Shown here: in pieces, positions 24,871 to 32,210 of the stretch
Layout: each line of letters opens with the position of its first letter
How positions within the stretch are numbered: the stretch's first letter is position 1
Source: Anaerolineae bacterium
Lineage (GTDB): Bacteria > Chloroflexota > Anaerolineae > Anaerolineales > Anaerolineaceae
Length of the DNA stretch: 64,000 bases
NCBI GenBank assembly: GCA_013178185.1
Contig: JABLXC010000001.1
Coordinates: forward strand, 1-64,000
Direction of reading: 5' to 3'
Program-made: the position numbers and the translations under genes
The notes under the pieces: model-generated
Told to the model about the DNA's origin: nothing
Seen by the model: the letters and a program-made list of their open reading frames with translations, nothing else
Databases searched by the model: none

Positions 24871-26616
24871 ATGCTTGCCGAACTGCGTATCGAAAACTTT
24901 GCCATCATAGACCGGTTGGACCTGCGCCTGGGGGCGGGGCTGGTGGCCTTTACGGGCGAAACCGGCGCAGGTAAGTCTATTATCCTGGATGCGATCATCG
25001 CGTTGGTGGGCGGGCGCGCTGATGCGACCGCCATCCGCGCCGGCGCCGAGCGCGCCCTGGTAGAAGCGGTCTTCCGCCTGCCGGAGGCGACCCGGCCGGC
25101 TATCCATGCGATTTTGGAGCGCGAAGGGCTGCTGGATGATCCCGATTTTCTTTCGATCGGGCGCGAATTGCGGCGCGAGGGCCGCAGCATTGCCCGCGTG
25201 AACGGCCGCAGCGTGAACATCTCGCTTCTGCGCGAATTGGGCGAATACCTGGTTGATATTCACGGCCAGTCTGAACATCTTTCTTTGCTGAACGTGCGCC
25301 AGCATATCGGCTTGTTGGACCGCTTTGCGGGCGTTGAAACAGAACTGCAAACCTACCGGCAGCTTTACCGCCAGCTTTTAGGGCTGCGTCGAGAGCTGAA
25401 GGAGTTGCGCGAAGCCGAAGCCGACGCGGACCGCCGCAAGGATTTGCTCACCTTTCAGGCGCAGGAGATCGAAGCCGCACACCTGCGGCCGGATGAAGAA
25501 GACGACCTGCGCCGCGAGCGCGACCGCCTTGCCAACGCCGAGAGCCTGGCTTCGCTGGCGGAACAGGCCATTGTCCTGCTCGAAGGCGGTAGCGACGAAA
25601 CGCCGGCGATTTCTGACCTTTTGGGGCGGGTAGTGCAGGCTGTGCATTCGCTCAGTCGTCTGGATAGCAGCCAGGCAAAACTGGCCGACCAGTTGACTGC
25701 CGCCTCTGAGGCGCTTTCGGATCTGGGGCGCGAATTGCAGGATTACCGCGAGCAGATTGAGTTCAACCCCCGCCGCCTGGAACAGGTGGAAGAGCGCCTG
25801 GACCTGCTGAATACCCTCAAGCGCAAATACGGCGGCAGCCTGGAGGCCGTCCTGGCTTACGGGCAGGAGGCCCGCCGCAAGCTGGAGAGCATTGAACATT
25901 CCGGCGAACGCATCGCCGAGCTGGAGGCCGACGAGCAGGCCCTGCTGGAGAAGATCGCCCAGGCAGGGGAACTGCTCTCCGAAAAGCGCCAATCGGCGGC
26001 GGAGGAGCTTGCGCGCCGTGTGGAGCTGGAACTGGCCGACCTCAGCATGGCAGGGGCGCGCTTTCGGGTGGACTTTCAGCGCCACCCGGATGCGCACGGC
26101 GCGCCGGCAGGCGATGGCCAGCGGGTGGCTTTTGACGATACCGGGTTCGACCGGGTGGAGTTCCTGATCGCGCCCAACCCGGGCGAAGGCTTCAAACCTC
26201 TTGTCAAAATCGCTTCGGGTGGCGAGACCTCCCGGCTGATGCTGGCGCTGAAGAACGTTTTGGTGAGCGCGGACCATGTTCCCACCCTGATTTTCGACGA
26301 GATTGACCAGGGGATCGGCGGGCGCGTCGGCAGCGTGGTCGGAGAAAAGCTCTGGCGGCTGGGCGTCCGCCACCAGGTGCTGTGCGTCACCCACCTGCCG
26401 CAGCTGGCAGCTTTTGGCGACCAGCACCTGCACGTTCTTAAGGAACTGGCGGATGGCCGCACGATCACGAGAGTGGAAACGCTCGAAGGCCCCCGCCGCC
26501 TGGATGAGCTGGCGCAGATGCTGGGGGGTCTGAACGACGCCAACCGCAGCGCTGCTCAGGTGACATTGCAGGAGGCCCGCCGGCGCGCCGATGAATTGCG
26601 AGCTGCTGGCGATTAA
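24871..26616 (+). CDS. recN: DNA repair protein RecN
   Basis: A 581-residue SMC-like ATPase for double-strand break repair. The N-terminal half of the ATP head has LRIENFAIID and the Walker A GETGAGKS (29-36). A long coiled coil occupies roughly residues 160-380. The C-terminal half has VKIASGGETSRLMLALK (signature) and PTLIFDEIDQGIGGRVG (Walker B), then HLPQLAAFGDQHL. Length and order are typical of RecN. It follows the zinc-finger membrane gene by 9 bp. The nearby ssb, translin and Cas4-like genes make this a DNA-maintenance neighbourhood. Confidence 0.95.
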   Translation: MLAELRIENFAIIDRLDLRLGAGLVAFTGETGAGKSIILDAIIALVGGRADATAIRAGAERALVEAVFRLPEATRPAIHAILEREGLLDDPDFLSIGRELRREGRSIARVNGRSVNISLLRELGEYLVDIHGQSEHLSLLNVRQHIGLLDRFAGVETELQTYRQLYRQLLGLRRELKELREAEADADRRKDLLTFQAQEIEAAHLRPDEEDDLRRERDRLANAESLASLAEQAIVLLEGGSDETPAISDLLGRVVQAVHSLSRLDSSQAKLADQLTAASEALSDLGRELQDYREQIEFNPRRLEQVEERLDLLNTLKRKYGGSLEAVLAYGQEARRKLESIEHSGERIAELEADEQALLEKIAQAGELLSEKRQSAAEELARRVELELADLSMAGARFRVDFQRHPDAHGAPAGDGQRVAFDDTGFDRVEFLIAPNPGEGFKPLVKIASGGETSRLMLALKNVLVSADHVPTLIFDEIDQGIGGRVGSVVGEKLWRLGVRHQVLCVTHLPQLAAFGDQHLHVLKELADGRTITRVETLEGPRRLDELAQMLGGLNDANRSAAQVTLQEARRRADELRAAGD

Positions 26617-26659
26617 TTCTCACCCCACACAAAAATTTACCCGTACAGGAAGAAATCGA

Positions 26660-27574
26660 ATGGCAAAAAGAGTCAAATTAATTCTGAATCCGCTTGCCAA
26701 CCTGGGCAGCGCGTGGAAGATGGCCGCCAGACTGCGCCCGATTGTAGATGAGCTGGGCGGCGCCGATTGGGCTGGCACGGTGTATCCCACCCACGCCAGC
26801 GAACTGGCGCGCCAGGCCGGTATGGAAGGCTACGACGTGGTTGTCGCTATGGGGGGCGATGGCACGGTGCACGAAACGGTCAACGGCCTGATGGAGCTTC
26901 CGCCCGAAAAACGTCCGCTGCTGGGGATCGTGCCGCTGGGTTCTGGCAACGATTTTGCTTACAGCCTGGGGATCTCGGAAAAGCCGGAAGACGCAATGCG
27001 CCAGGTCTTCACCGGCACTGCCCGTCCGGTGGATATTGGTATCTTCGAAGATGAACACGGCCATAGCCAGTACTGGACCAATGCCGTCGGGATCGGGTTC
27101 GACGCGATCGTTACGATCCACTCCCGCTCGATGCCCTTTTTGCACGGCTACCCGGTTTACTTTGCCTCTGTCCTTAAAACCATTGCTTTCAACTATTATC
27201 CGTTCAAGATTTCCATGGTGATGGATGGCCAGGCGTGGCAGCAGGAATCGGTCTTGATGATCCTGTGCAACGGCAAACGTGAGGGCGGTGGGTTTCATGT
27301 CGCTCCTGATTCCAGCCCGTCTGACGGGGTCTTCAGTTATCTCAGCCTTAAGCGCATCACCCGCCTGCAAATGCTCAATACGCTGGTGCACTTCATGCGC
27401 GGCACACAGTTTTCACTGCCGTATGTCCAGCCAGGTTCGTTCAAGCAGATCAGCCTGGAAGCGGACCGCCCATTGGTGATTCACCTGGATGGGGAGATCA
27501 TCGCCGGTCTGAACTCGCAGATGCGTTCGATCAAAGCCTCGATCCTCCCGGGTGCCTTGCAAGCCGTGGTGTAG
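26660..27574 (+). CDS. Diacylglycerol/sphingosine kinase-family lipid kinase
   Basis: A 304-residue soluble kinase of the DagK/YegS family, which phosphorylates a lipid alcohol at the membrane face. It has LILNPLANLG, the nucleotide-binding GGDGTV (65-70), PLGSGNDFAYSLG, and a C-terminal beta sandwich ending VIHLDGEII. ATG 26660 is preferred, with AGGAAGAAA upstream; the frame opens further back within recN but those residues are unrelated. It begins 43 bp after recN. The lipid substrate cannot be told from the sequence. A hairpin follows at 27606. Confidence 0.88.
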   Translation: MAKRVKLILNPLANLGSAWKMAARLRPIVDELGGADWAGTVYPTHASELARQAGMEGYDVVVAMGGDGTVHETVNGLMELPPEKRPLLGIVPLGSGNDFAYSLGISEKPEDAMRQVFTGTARPVDIGIFEDEHGHSQYWTNAVGIGFDAIVTIHSRSMPFLHGYPVYFASVLKTIAFNYYPFKISMVMDGQAWQQESVLMILCNGKREGGGFHVAPDSSPSDGVFSYLSLKRITRLQMLNTLVHFMRGTQFSLPYVQPGSFKQISLEADRPLVIHLDGEIIAGLNSQMRSIKASILPGALQAVV

Positions 27575-27902
27575 AAGACCACCGGTTTACTAAGAGGATA
27601 TTCTGCTGCGGGCGCGCTGCGCTTGCCCGCAGGCATCGTATGGTCTGGCTGTTAAGGTTTTTCCTTGTTTTGCCCCGGATAAAAGCGTTTGCCGCAGGAA
27701 CGGCAGGATTGCGCTGTGCCCTGAACGATGGCAGATAAGACGCTACGCGCCATCATGCTTCGCGAGATTTGTCCTCAACGCAGAGCGGTTCGGCGGGGAG
27801 TATCTTGGCCTGTAGCTTTGTGGGGCGCGGTCGGCGCCGCGGCAGCGTAAACTGCGAATCCTCCCCTTAGGATTGGGTTATAATGCCTGAAGATAAACCC
27901 TT
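27575..27902. other. Intergenic region with hairpin and TATAAT promoter
   Basis: Arms CTGCGGGC (27606-27613) and GCCCGCAG (27625-27632) form a hairpin about 30 bp after the lipid kinase stop, a possible terminator without a tight U-tract. A TATAAT at 27879-27884 lies 18 bp before the next start codon and probably drives the propeller-protein operon. I see no gene in between. Confidence 0.5.
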
Positions 27903-29429
27903 ATGGAAGAGAGACGCTGGTGGCAAAGGATTCCCTGGCCTCGCTCGGACCGCCGCACGGCTGTATTGCTGGCGGTCTGGCTGGCGCTCTTTCTGTTCAC
28001 CGGCTGCGTGTTCTTTGCGCGGGTTCTGCTTTCGCCCTCTCCCGGCGCGGGGGATCAGGCAGACAGCGCAGGCCCCTTTTCCTTCTTGATGAAAGGAGGG
28101 CTGCGTCCCGGTGGAGTTCTGCCTGTGGGCCCTTCCAGCGCGCCGGGCGAGCCGACCCAAACGCCCGGCAGGCTGACGCGCGTCGTGTTGACGCAGGCTG
28201 CCGGTGCAACGGGCGCGCCCGGCGCGCCGCTTTCGGGCGAGGATCTCGATGAGAACATCCCCGCGGCCAGCGGCACCCCCCTGCCGCCTGGGTTTATCCC
28301 CCCCACGCCGCTTGGCGCCCAAACTGCCGGGCCGGGCGGTACAGCTGGCCCCTCGCCCACGCTGGGCACGGTGACTGCCACCTGGTATATCCGTTACTTC
28401 CCGACCCGCACGCTGGTATACCTGCCCACCCGGACGCCGACCCGAACCTACACGCTGCGCCCCAACAGCGCCCGCACCTCAACTTTTACTGTCACCCCGA
28501 CCGTGACGCCCACCCCCACCCAGACCGCCACGCCGACGGTTACCGCGACGCTCACCGCGACCGCCACCACGACCGAGACGAATACCCCCACCCCTACGCC
28601 AACGCCGACCGTGATCGCCTTCTCGGCGGATGCGAATGGCGACGGCGTCTTGGACCTGTTGAGCGTGCGCCCGGATGGCGGCGGCCAGCAGGTTATCTCG
28701 CAGGGCGCGCAAGAAGCCCTGTTATGCGATTGGTCCCCGGATCGCGTCCGCCTGGTGTTCGAATCGCCGCGCGGCGTTCCTCCGGCGCGGCAGCTCTACT
28801 TTATCCAGAAGGATGGCAGCGGGGAGCAGTTGGTTCCCGGTTTACCCCCTGGCGAAAACAGCCAGGCCGATTGGTCGCCGGACGGCGCCTGGCTGGTTTT
28901 CCGCAACCAGAACGGCGGACAGGCGGACCTTTTTATCATCAAGCCAGATGGCAGCAACTTGACGCGCCTGACCAACGACGGCTTTGACGAGAGCGACCCA
29001 GCCTGGGGGGGCGATTCGAGGACGGTTTATTTCACCTCCAATCGTGAAGACGGGCGCTCTGAACTCTACGCGCTGGACGCTGGCGCTTTGCCCTTTACGC
29101 CGGTTAGACTGACGTTCACTGTGGAGGAAGAGGCGACCCCCCGTCCCTCGCCGGATGGCGCGACGCTGGTGTTTGCCCGCCTGGACGGCAGCCAGTGGGA
29201 GGTGTACAAAGCGCCCAGCGGCGACCTGAGCGCGCCGCTCAACCTGACCAATTCGAGCGCTAACGATACCTCGCCGGTCTGGTCGGCGGATGGCTTGACG
29301 ATTGTGTTTGTCTCGGATCGCGGCGCTGGCGGTCAGGTAGACCTTTACCGGATGAACCCCTCCGGGGGCGATATTAACCGGATCACGAACAGCGCACCCG
29401 GCGAATTCCGCCCGCGCTGGATTCCGTAG
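27903..29429 (+). CDS. Membrane-anchored TolB-like beta-propeller protein
   Basis: A 508-residue envelope protein. A short basic N-terminus and one membrane helix (about 20-45) are followed by a Gly/Pro-rich region and a Thr/Pro low-complexity stretch (about 190-235, TPT repeats) that likely acts as a stalk. The C-terminal ~270 residues contain repeated DG..L..SPDG..-type blades (WSPDRVRLVFES, WSPDGAWLVF, RPSPDGATLVFARLDGSQW) of the PD40/TolB type, plus a DANGDGVLD calcium-loop-like segment at its start. These propellers bind proteins or glycans. A TATAAT promoter sits 18 bp upstream, and the phosphatase gene follows after 22 bp. Confidence 0.82.
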   Translation: MEERRWWQRIPWPRSDRRTAVLLAVWLALFLFTGCVFFARVLLSPSPGAGDQADSAGPFSFLMKGGLRPGGVLPVGPSSAPGEPTQTPGRLTRVVLTQAAGATGAPGAPLSGEDLDENIPAASGTPLPPGFIPPTPLGAQTAGPGGTAGPSPTLGTVTATWYIRYFPTRTLVYLPTRTPTRTYTLRPNSARTSTFTVTPTVTPTPTQTATPTVTATLTATATTTETNTPTPTPTPTVIAFSADANGDGVLDLLSVRPDGGGQQVISQGAQEALLCDWSPDRVRLVFESPRGVPPARQLYFIQKDGSGEQLVPGLPPGENSQADWSPDGAWLVFRNQNGGQADLFIIKPDGSNLTRLTNDGFDESDPAWGGDSRTVYFTSNREDGRSELYALDAGALPFTPVRLTFTVEEEATPRPSPDGATLVFARLDGSQWEVYKAPSGDLSAPLNLTNSSANDTSPVWSADGLTIVFVSDRGAGGQVDLYRMNPSGGDINRITNSAPGEFRPRWIP

Positions 29430-29451
29430 CGAGAAAGAGGAAGTTGACTTT

Positions 29452-30033
29452 ATGGTAGAGTTGTGGCTGGTACGACATGGACAGACCGATTGGAACATGG
29501 ATAAACGTTACCAGGGGCAGACGGACATCCCGTTGAACGAGGCCGGGATTGCGCAGGCTTACGAATTGGGGCGCGCCCTGGCCGGTACGGCCTTCGATGC
29601 GATTTTTTGCAGCGATTTGCAACGCGCTCGTCAAACTGCCCACATCCTGGCCGGGGAGTTGCACGCGCCGGTTTATGAAGACGCCCGGCTGCGCGAGGCT
29701 CACTTTGGCGAATGGGAGGGATACCCCTATTTTGAGATGAAAGAAAAATATCCAGAAATCTGGATGGAACGAAAGCAAAACCCGTTAGCGCCCGTTGCTC
29801 CGGGCGGCGAGACGCTCCAGCAGGTGGCGCAGCGGGTGAGCCTCGCTGCTGGTCATATTGCAGCCCGCTTCCCTGGCGGGCGGGCGCTGGTGGTGGCGCA
29901 CGGCCTTTCGCTGGCGGTGATGGTTTGCGAGCAGCAGAAGAGACCCTTGAACGAGGCTTACTCGCTGATCATGGATAACGCCCACCCGCAGGTGATCCAA
30001 TGGGAATCGAACCATCGGGAGGGTGCAGCATGA
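29452..30033 (+). CDS. Histidine phosphatase (phosphoglycerate mutase superfamily)
   Basis: A 193-residue enzyme with the phospho-histidine motif LVRHGQTDWN at the N-terminus, the FCSDLQRARQTA arginine motif, an acidic LREAHFGEWEG and the second histidine in VVAHGLSLAVM. This is the cobC/PhoE/GpgP-like branch of the superfamily, acting on small phosphorylated metabolites. Possible substrates include alpha-ribazole phosphate, 3-phosphoglycerate esters or sugar phosphates. The stop overlaps the next gene's ATG by four bases, and that gene is a degenerate relative of sucrose/glucosylglycerate phosphorylases, so a glucosyl-phosphoglycerate-type substrate is one speculation. Confidence 0.88.
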   Translation: MVELWLVRHGQTDWNMDKRYQGQTDIPLNEAGIAQAYELGRALAGTAFDAIFCSDLQRARQTAHILAGELHAPVYEDARLREAHFGEWEGYPYFEMKEKYPEIWMERKQNPLAPVAPGGETLQQVAQRVSLAAGHIAARFPGGRALVVAHGLSLAVMVCEQQKRPLNEAYSLIMDNAHPQVIQWESNHREGAA

Positions 30034-31337
30034 CGGAAGCGGAACCCTGTTTTGGCCCGCTTTGTCCGCTGATGGCGCTGTATGGCGCTCAGAGCGGGCG
30101 AGAATTGTTCGAATGGCTGCAAGAACGCACCGCGGGGTTTTCGGTTCCGCCGCCCGAATTTGGAGCGGCGTTGAGCGAACGGGACTATTTCCTGATCCTC
30201 CCGGTTCAATCTCGCACGGTGATTTTAGATCGGACGGTGCCGGACCGTGGGACGCCATTTACCGGTCTTCAATTGCAAGTCACGGACGCCGCCCACCCCC
30301 TGCAATTGGACTGGCAGACGGTTGCCATGTTGGGGAAACGCGCTTCCTTGATGATCACCTTTCCCCTCCAAAATTACACGCCATCAGAATACCGCCAGAT
30401 GGTTGAAGACCTGCTGGTTGCCGCCCAAAATGGCGTGCGCTGGCTGCGGCTGGACACCAGCCGCGCCCCAAGCTGGCCGGAGGGCGGAGAGTTCCTCTCC
30501 CGACTGGAGGCGCACGGATTTGTTCAATTGGTGCGCCGCACGCTGGATCTGGTTGCGCCTCACATCCGCCTGGCGGCTGGCGAAAACGCGCCCCAGGCGC
30601 AAAATTTTGCCTTCTTCGGCAGCGGCGGCGAGGCCGATCTGGTCGAGAACCTGGCGCTGGCGCCGCTGCTGCTGCACGCGCTGGAAACCGAACAAGCCGC
30701 CGCGCTGGTAGCCTGGGCCTCCGGCCTCAAACTGCCTTACCCAGGGTTGACCTTCTACAACACCCTGCGATTTACCGGAAGAGATTCCTTCCGCTGTGTT
30801 GAAGGCCTCCTCCCGCCTGATGAAGTTGAGAGAATGCTGGCGCACAGGACGAGAGGATCTGGTTTTCTTAGCGCGCTGGCGGGGTTGCCGGGCAGCGAGC
30901 GCTTTGACCTGTTACAGGAACGGCTGCGCGCCGCCCAGGCGATCCTGCTTGCTCTGACCGGCCTTCCTGGATTCGAACTATCGCACCTGCCTGGCGGGCG
31001 GTTGTTGCGGGCGCGCACCAGCTGGGGCGCTTTTCACCCATACGGCGCGCAACTGACGCTGCCGGTCGAGAACCCGGCCGTTTTCTCGCTGCTGCGCATT
31101 GCCCCCGATGGGCGAAGCCTGGCGCTCTGTTTGCAGAACGTCTCCGCCGGACTGCAGGAAGCCCGCCCGGATCTAAAAACGTTGGGTTTGCAGACCGGCG
31201 CGTGGCATGATCTGATTTCCGGCGAGAAGGCGGAATTTACGCAGCGGCCGCGCATACGCTTGAAAAGTTTTCAGGCGGTCTGGTTTGTCCCTGAGGAGGA
31301 TCCCTCGAAAAATTTGTCACTGGAGGTGGACGCATGA
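30030..31337 (+). CDS. Degenerate GH13_18 (sucrose phosphorylase-like) protein
   Basis: A 435-residue protein that I read as a diverged relative of sucrose/glucosylglycerate phosphorylases. Family-like stretches run in order: YRQMVEDLLVAAQNGVRWLRLD, HIRLAAGENAPQAQNFAFFG, LVENLALAPLLLHALET, and CVEGLLPPDEVERML. The nucleophile aspartate seems kept (Asp142 in LRLD). The acid/base Glu of the family TETN motif falls on GEN, and the SHDGIG segment with the third acid is replaced by FTGRDSF. The usual early (beta/alpha)8 part is also short. It is probably not an active phosphorylase and may bind sugar. It is coupled by ATGA overlaps to the phosphatase before it and the methyltransferase after it. 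The homology is from memory and needs a profile search. Confidence 0.55.
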   Translation: MTEAEPCFGPLCPLMALYGAQSGRELFEWLQERTAGFSVPPPEFGAALSERDYFLILPVQSRTVILDRTVPDRGTPFTGLQLQVTDAAHPLQLDWQTVAMLGKRASLMITFPLQNYTPSEYRQMVEDLLVAAQNGVRWLRLDTSRAPSWPEGGEFLSRLEAHGFVQLVRRTLDLVAPHIRLAAGENAPQAQNFAFFGSGGEADLVENLALAPLLLHALETEQAAALVAWASGLKLPYPGLTFYNTLRFTGRDSFRCVEGLLPPDEVERMLAHRTRGSGFLSALAGLPGSERFDLLQERLRAAQAILLALTGLPGFELSHLPGGRLLRARTSWGAFHPYGAQLTLPVENPAVFSLLRIAPDGRSLALCLQNVSAGLQEARPDLKTLGLQTGAWHDLISGEKAEFTQRPRIRLKSFQAVWFVPEEDPSKNLSLEVDA

Positions 31338-32161
31338 TCCCGTTGAAAGACCTCATCAAGTTAATCACGATGGCGTTGGAAATTTTCTCGCGCGCCAGGC
31401 GACAGCCCCAAAAACCGGCGCCGGTTAAACGGTCCCAGGGCAGTTCACCTGCCCGCTCGCACAAGGCCGCGCCTTCTACAAATTGCTGTGATCGCGTCGC
31501 CCCTGTCAAAGGAGGGCTGGCGCGCCGTTTTTTCAGAACAATTCTGGCGGTTGTGCAGATTTTCATCCTCTACCAGGCGGCCTTGCGGCTGCTGCGGCGC
31601 TACCTGAAGTTCCCCGCCCCGGCTTTCATCGGGCGCTTTCTCGATAGCGGCTACCGCCGCCGGATGCAACCCCCTGCGCTGCTTATTGAGCGCAGCGGCG
31701 CCCAAAAGGGGATGACGATTCTGGAAATCGGCTGCGGCAGCGGCGCTTACACCCCCTGGTTTGCCCGGGCGGTTGGCGAAACAGGCCGGGTCTATGCGCT
31801 CGACATCCAGCCGGGCATGCTTAAACAGATCCGTCGCAAGCTGGAACAACCGGAGAATCAGGATATCCAGAACCTCCAGGTGACGGCGGGCAGCGCTTAC
31901 GAACTGCCTTTTGAGAACGAATCGCTCGATATGGTATACATGGTGACGGTGTTCCAGGAGATCCCCGATAAAGCGCGTACTCTGAAAGAAGTACGCCGCG
32001 TGCTCAAGCGGCGGGGCGTGCTGGCGATCAGTGAGTTCCTGCCCGACCCGGATTACCCCTGGGTGACCACCACCGTGCGCATGGGCAAGGAAGGCGGTTT
32101 CCGAGTTGACGACGTGAACGGCAACCTGTGGAACTATACGGTAAGGTTTAAGAAGGGGTAG
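31334..32161 (+). CDS. Membrane-associated class I SAM-dependent methyltransferase
   Basis: A 275-residue protein. The first ~100 residues are basic with one hydrophobic stretch (FRTILAVVQIFILYQAALRLL) that may anchor it. The rest is a UbiE/Methyltransf_11-type domain: ILEIGCGSGAYTPWFA (SAM-binding motif I), VYALDIQPGMLKQIRRK (motif II), ENESLDMVYMVTVFQEI (motif IV) and LKEVRRVLKRRGVLAISEF. The substrate is unknown; the hydrophobic N-terminus hints at a lipid or quinone. Its ATG overlaps the previous stop (ATGA), so it closes a four-gene run starting with the propeller protein. It converges on the defence island. Confidence 0.85.
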   Translation: MIPLKDLIKLITMALEIFSRARRQPQKPAPVKRSQGSSPARSHKAAPSTNCCDRVAPVKGGLARRFFRTILAVVQIFILYQAALRLLRRYLKFPAPAFIGRFLDSGYRRRMQPPALLIERSGAQKGMTILEIGCGSGAYTPWFARAVGETGRVYALDIQPGMLKQIRRKLEQPENQDIQNLQVTAGSAYELPFENESLDMVYMVTVFQEIPDKARTLKEVRRVLKRRGVLAISEFLPDPDYPWVTTTVRMGKEGGFRVDDVNGNLWNYTVRFKKG

Positions 32162-32210
32162 GGGAGTAATCAACTGTTTCCACAGGCTTGATCACTTCGC
32201 GCCCGCTTTT

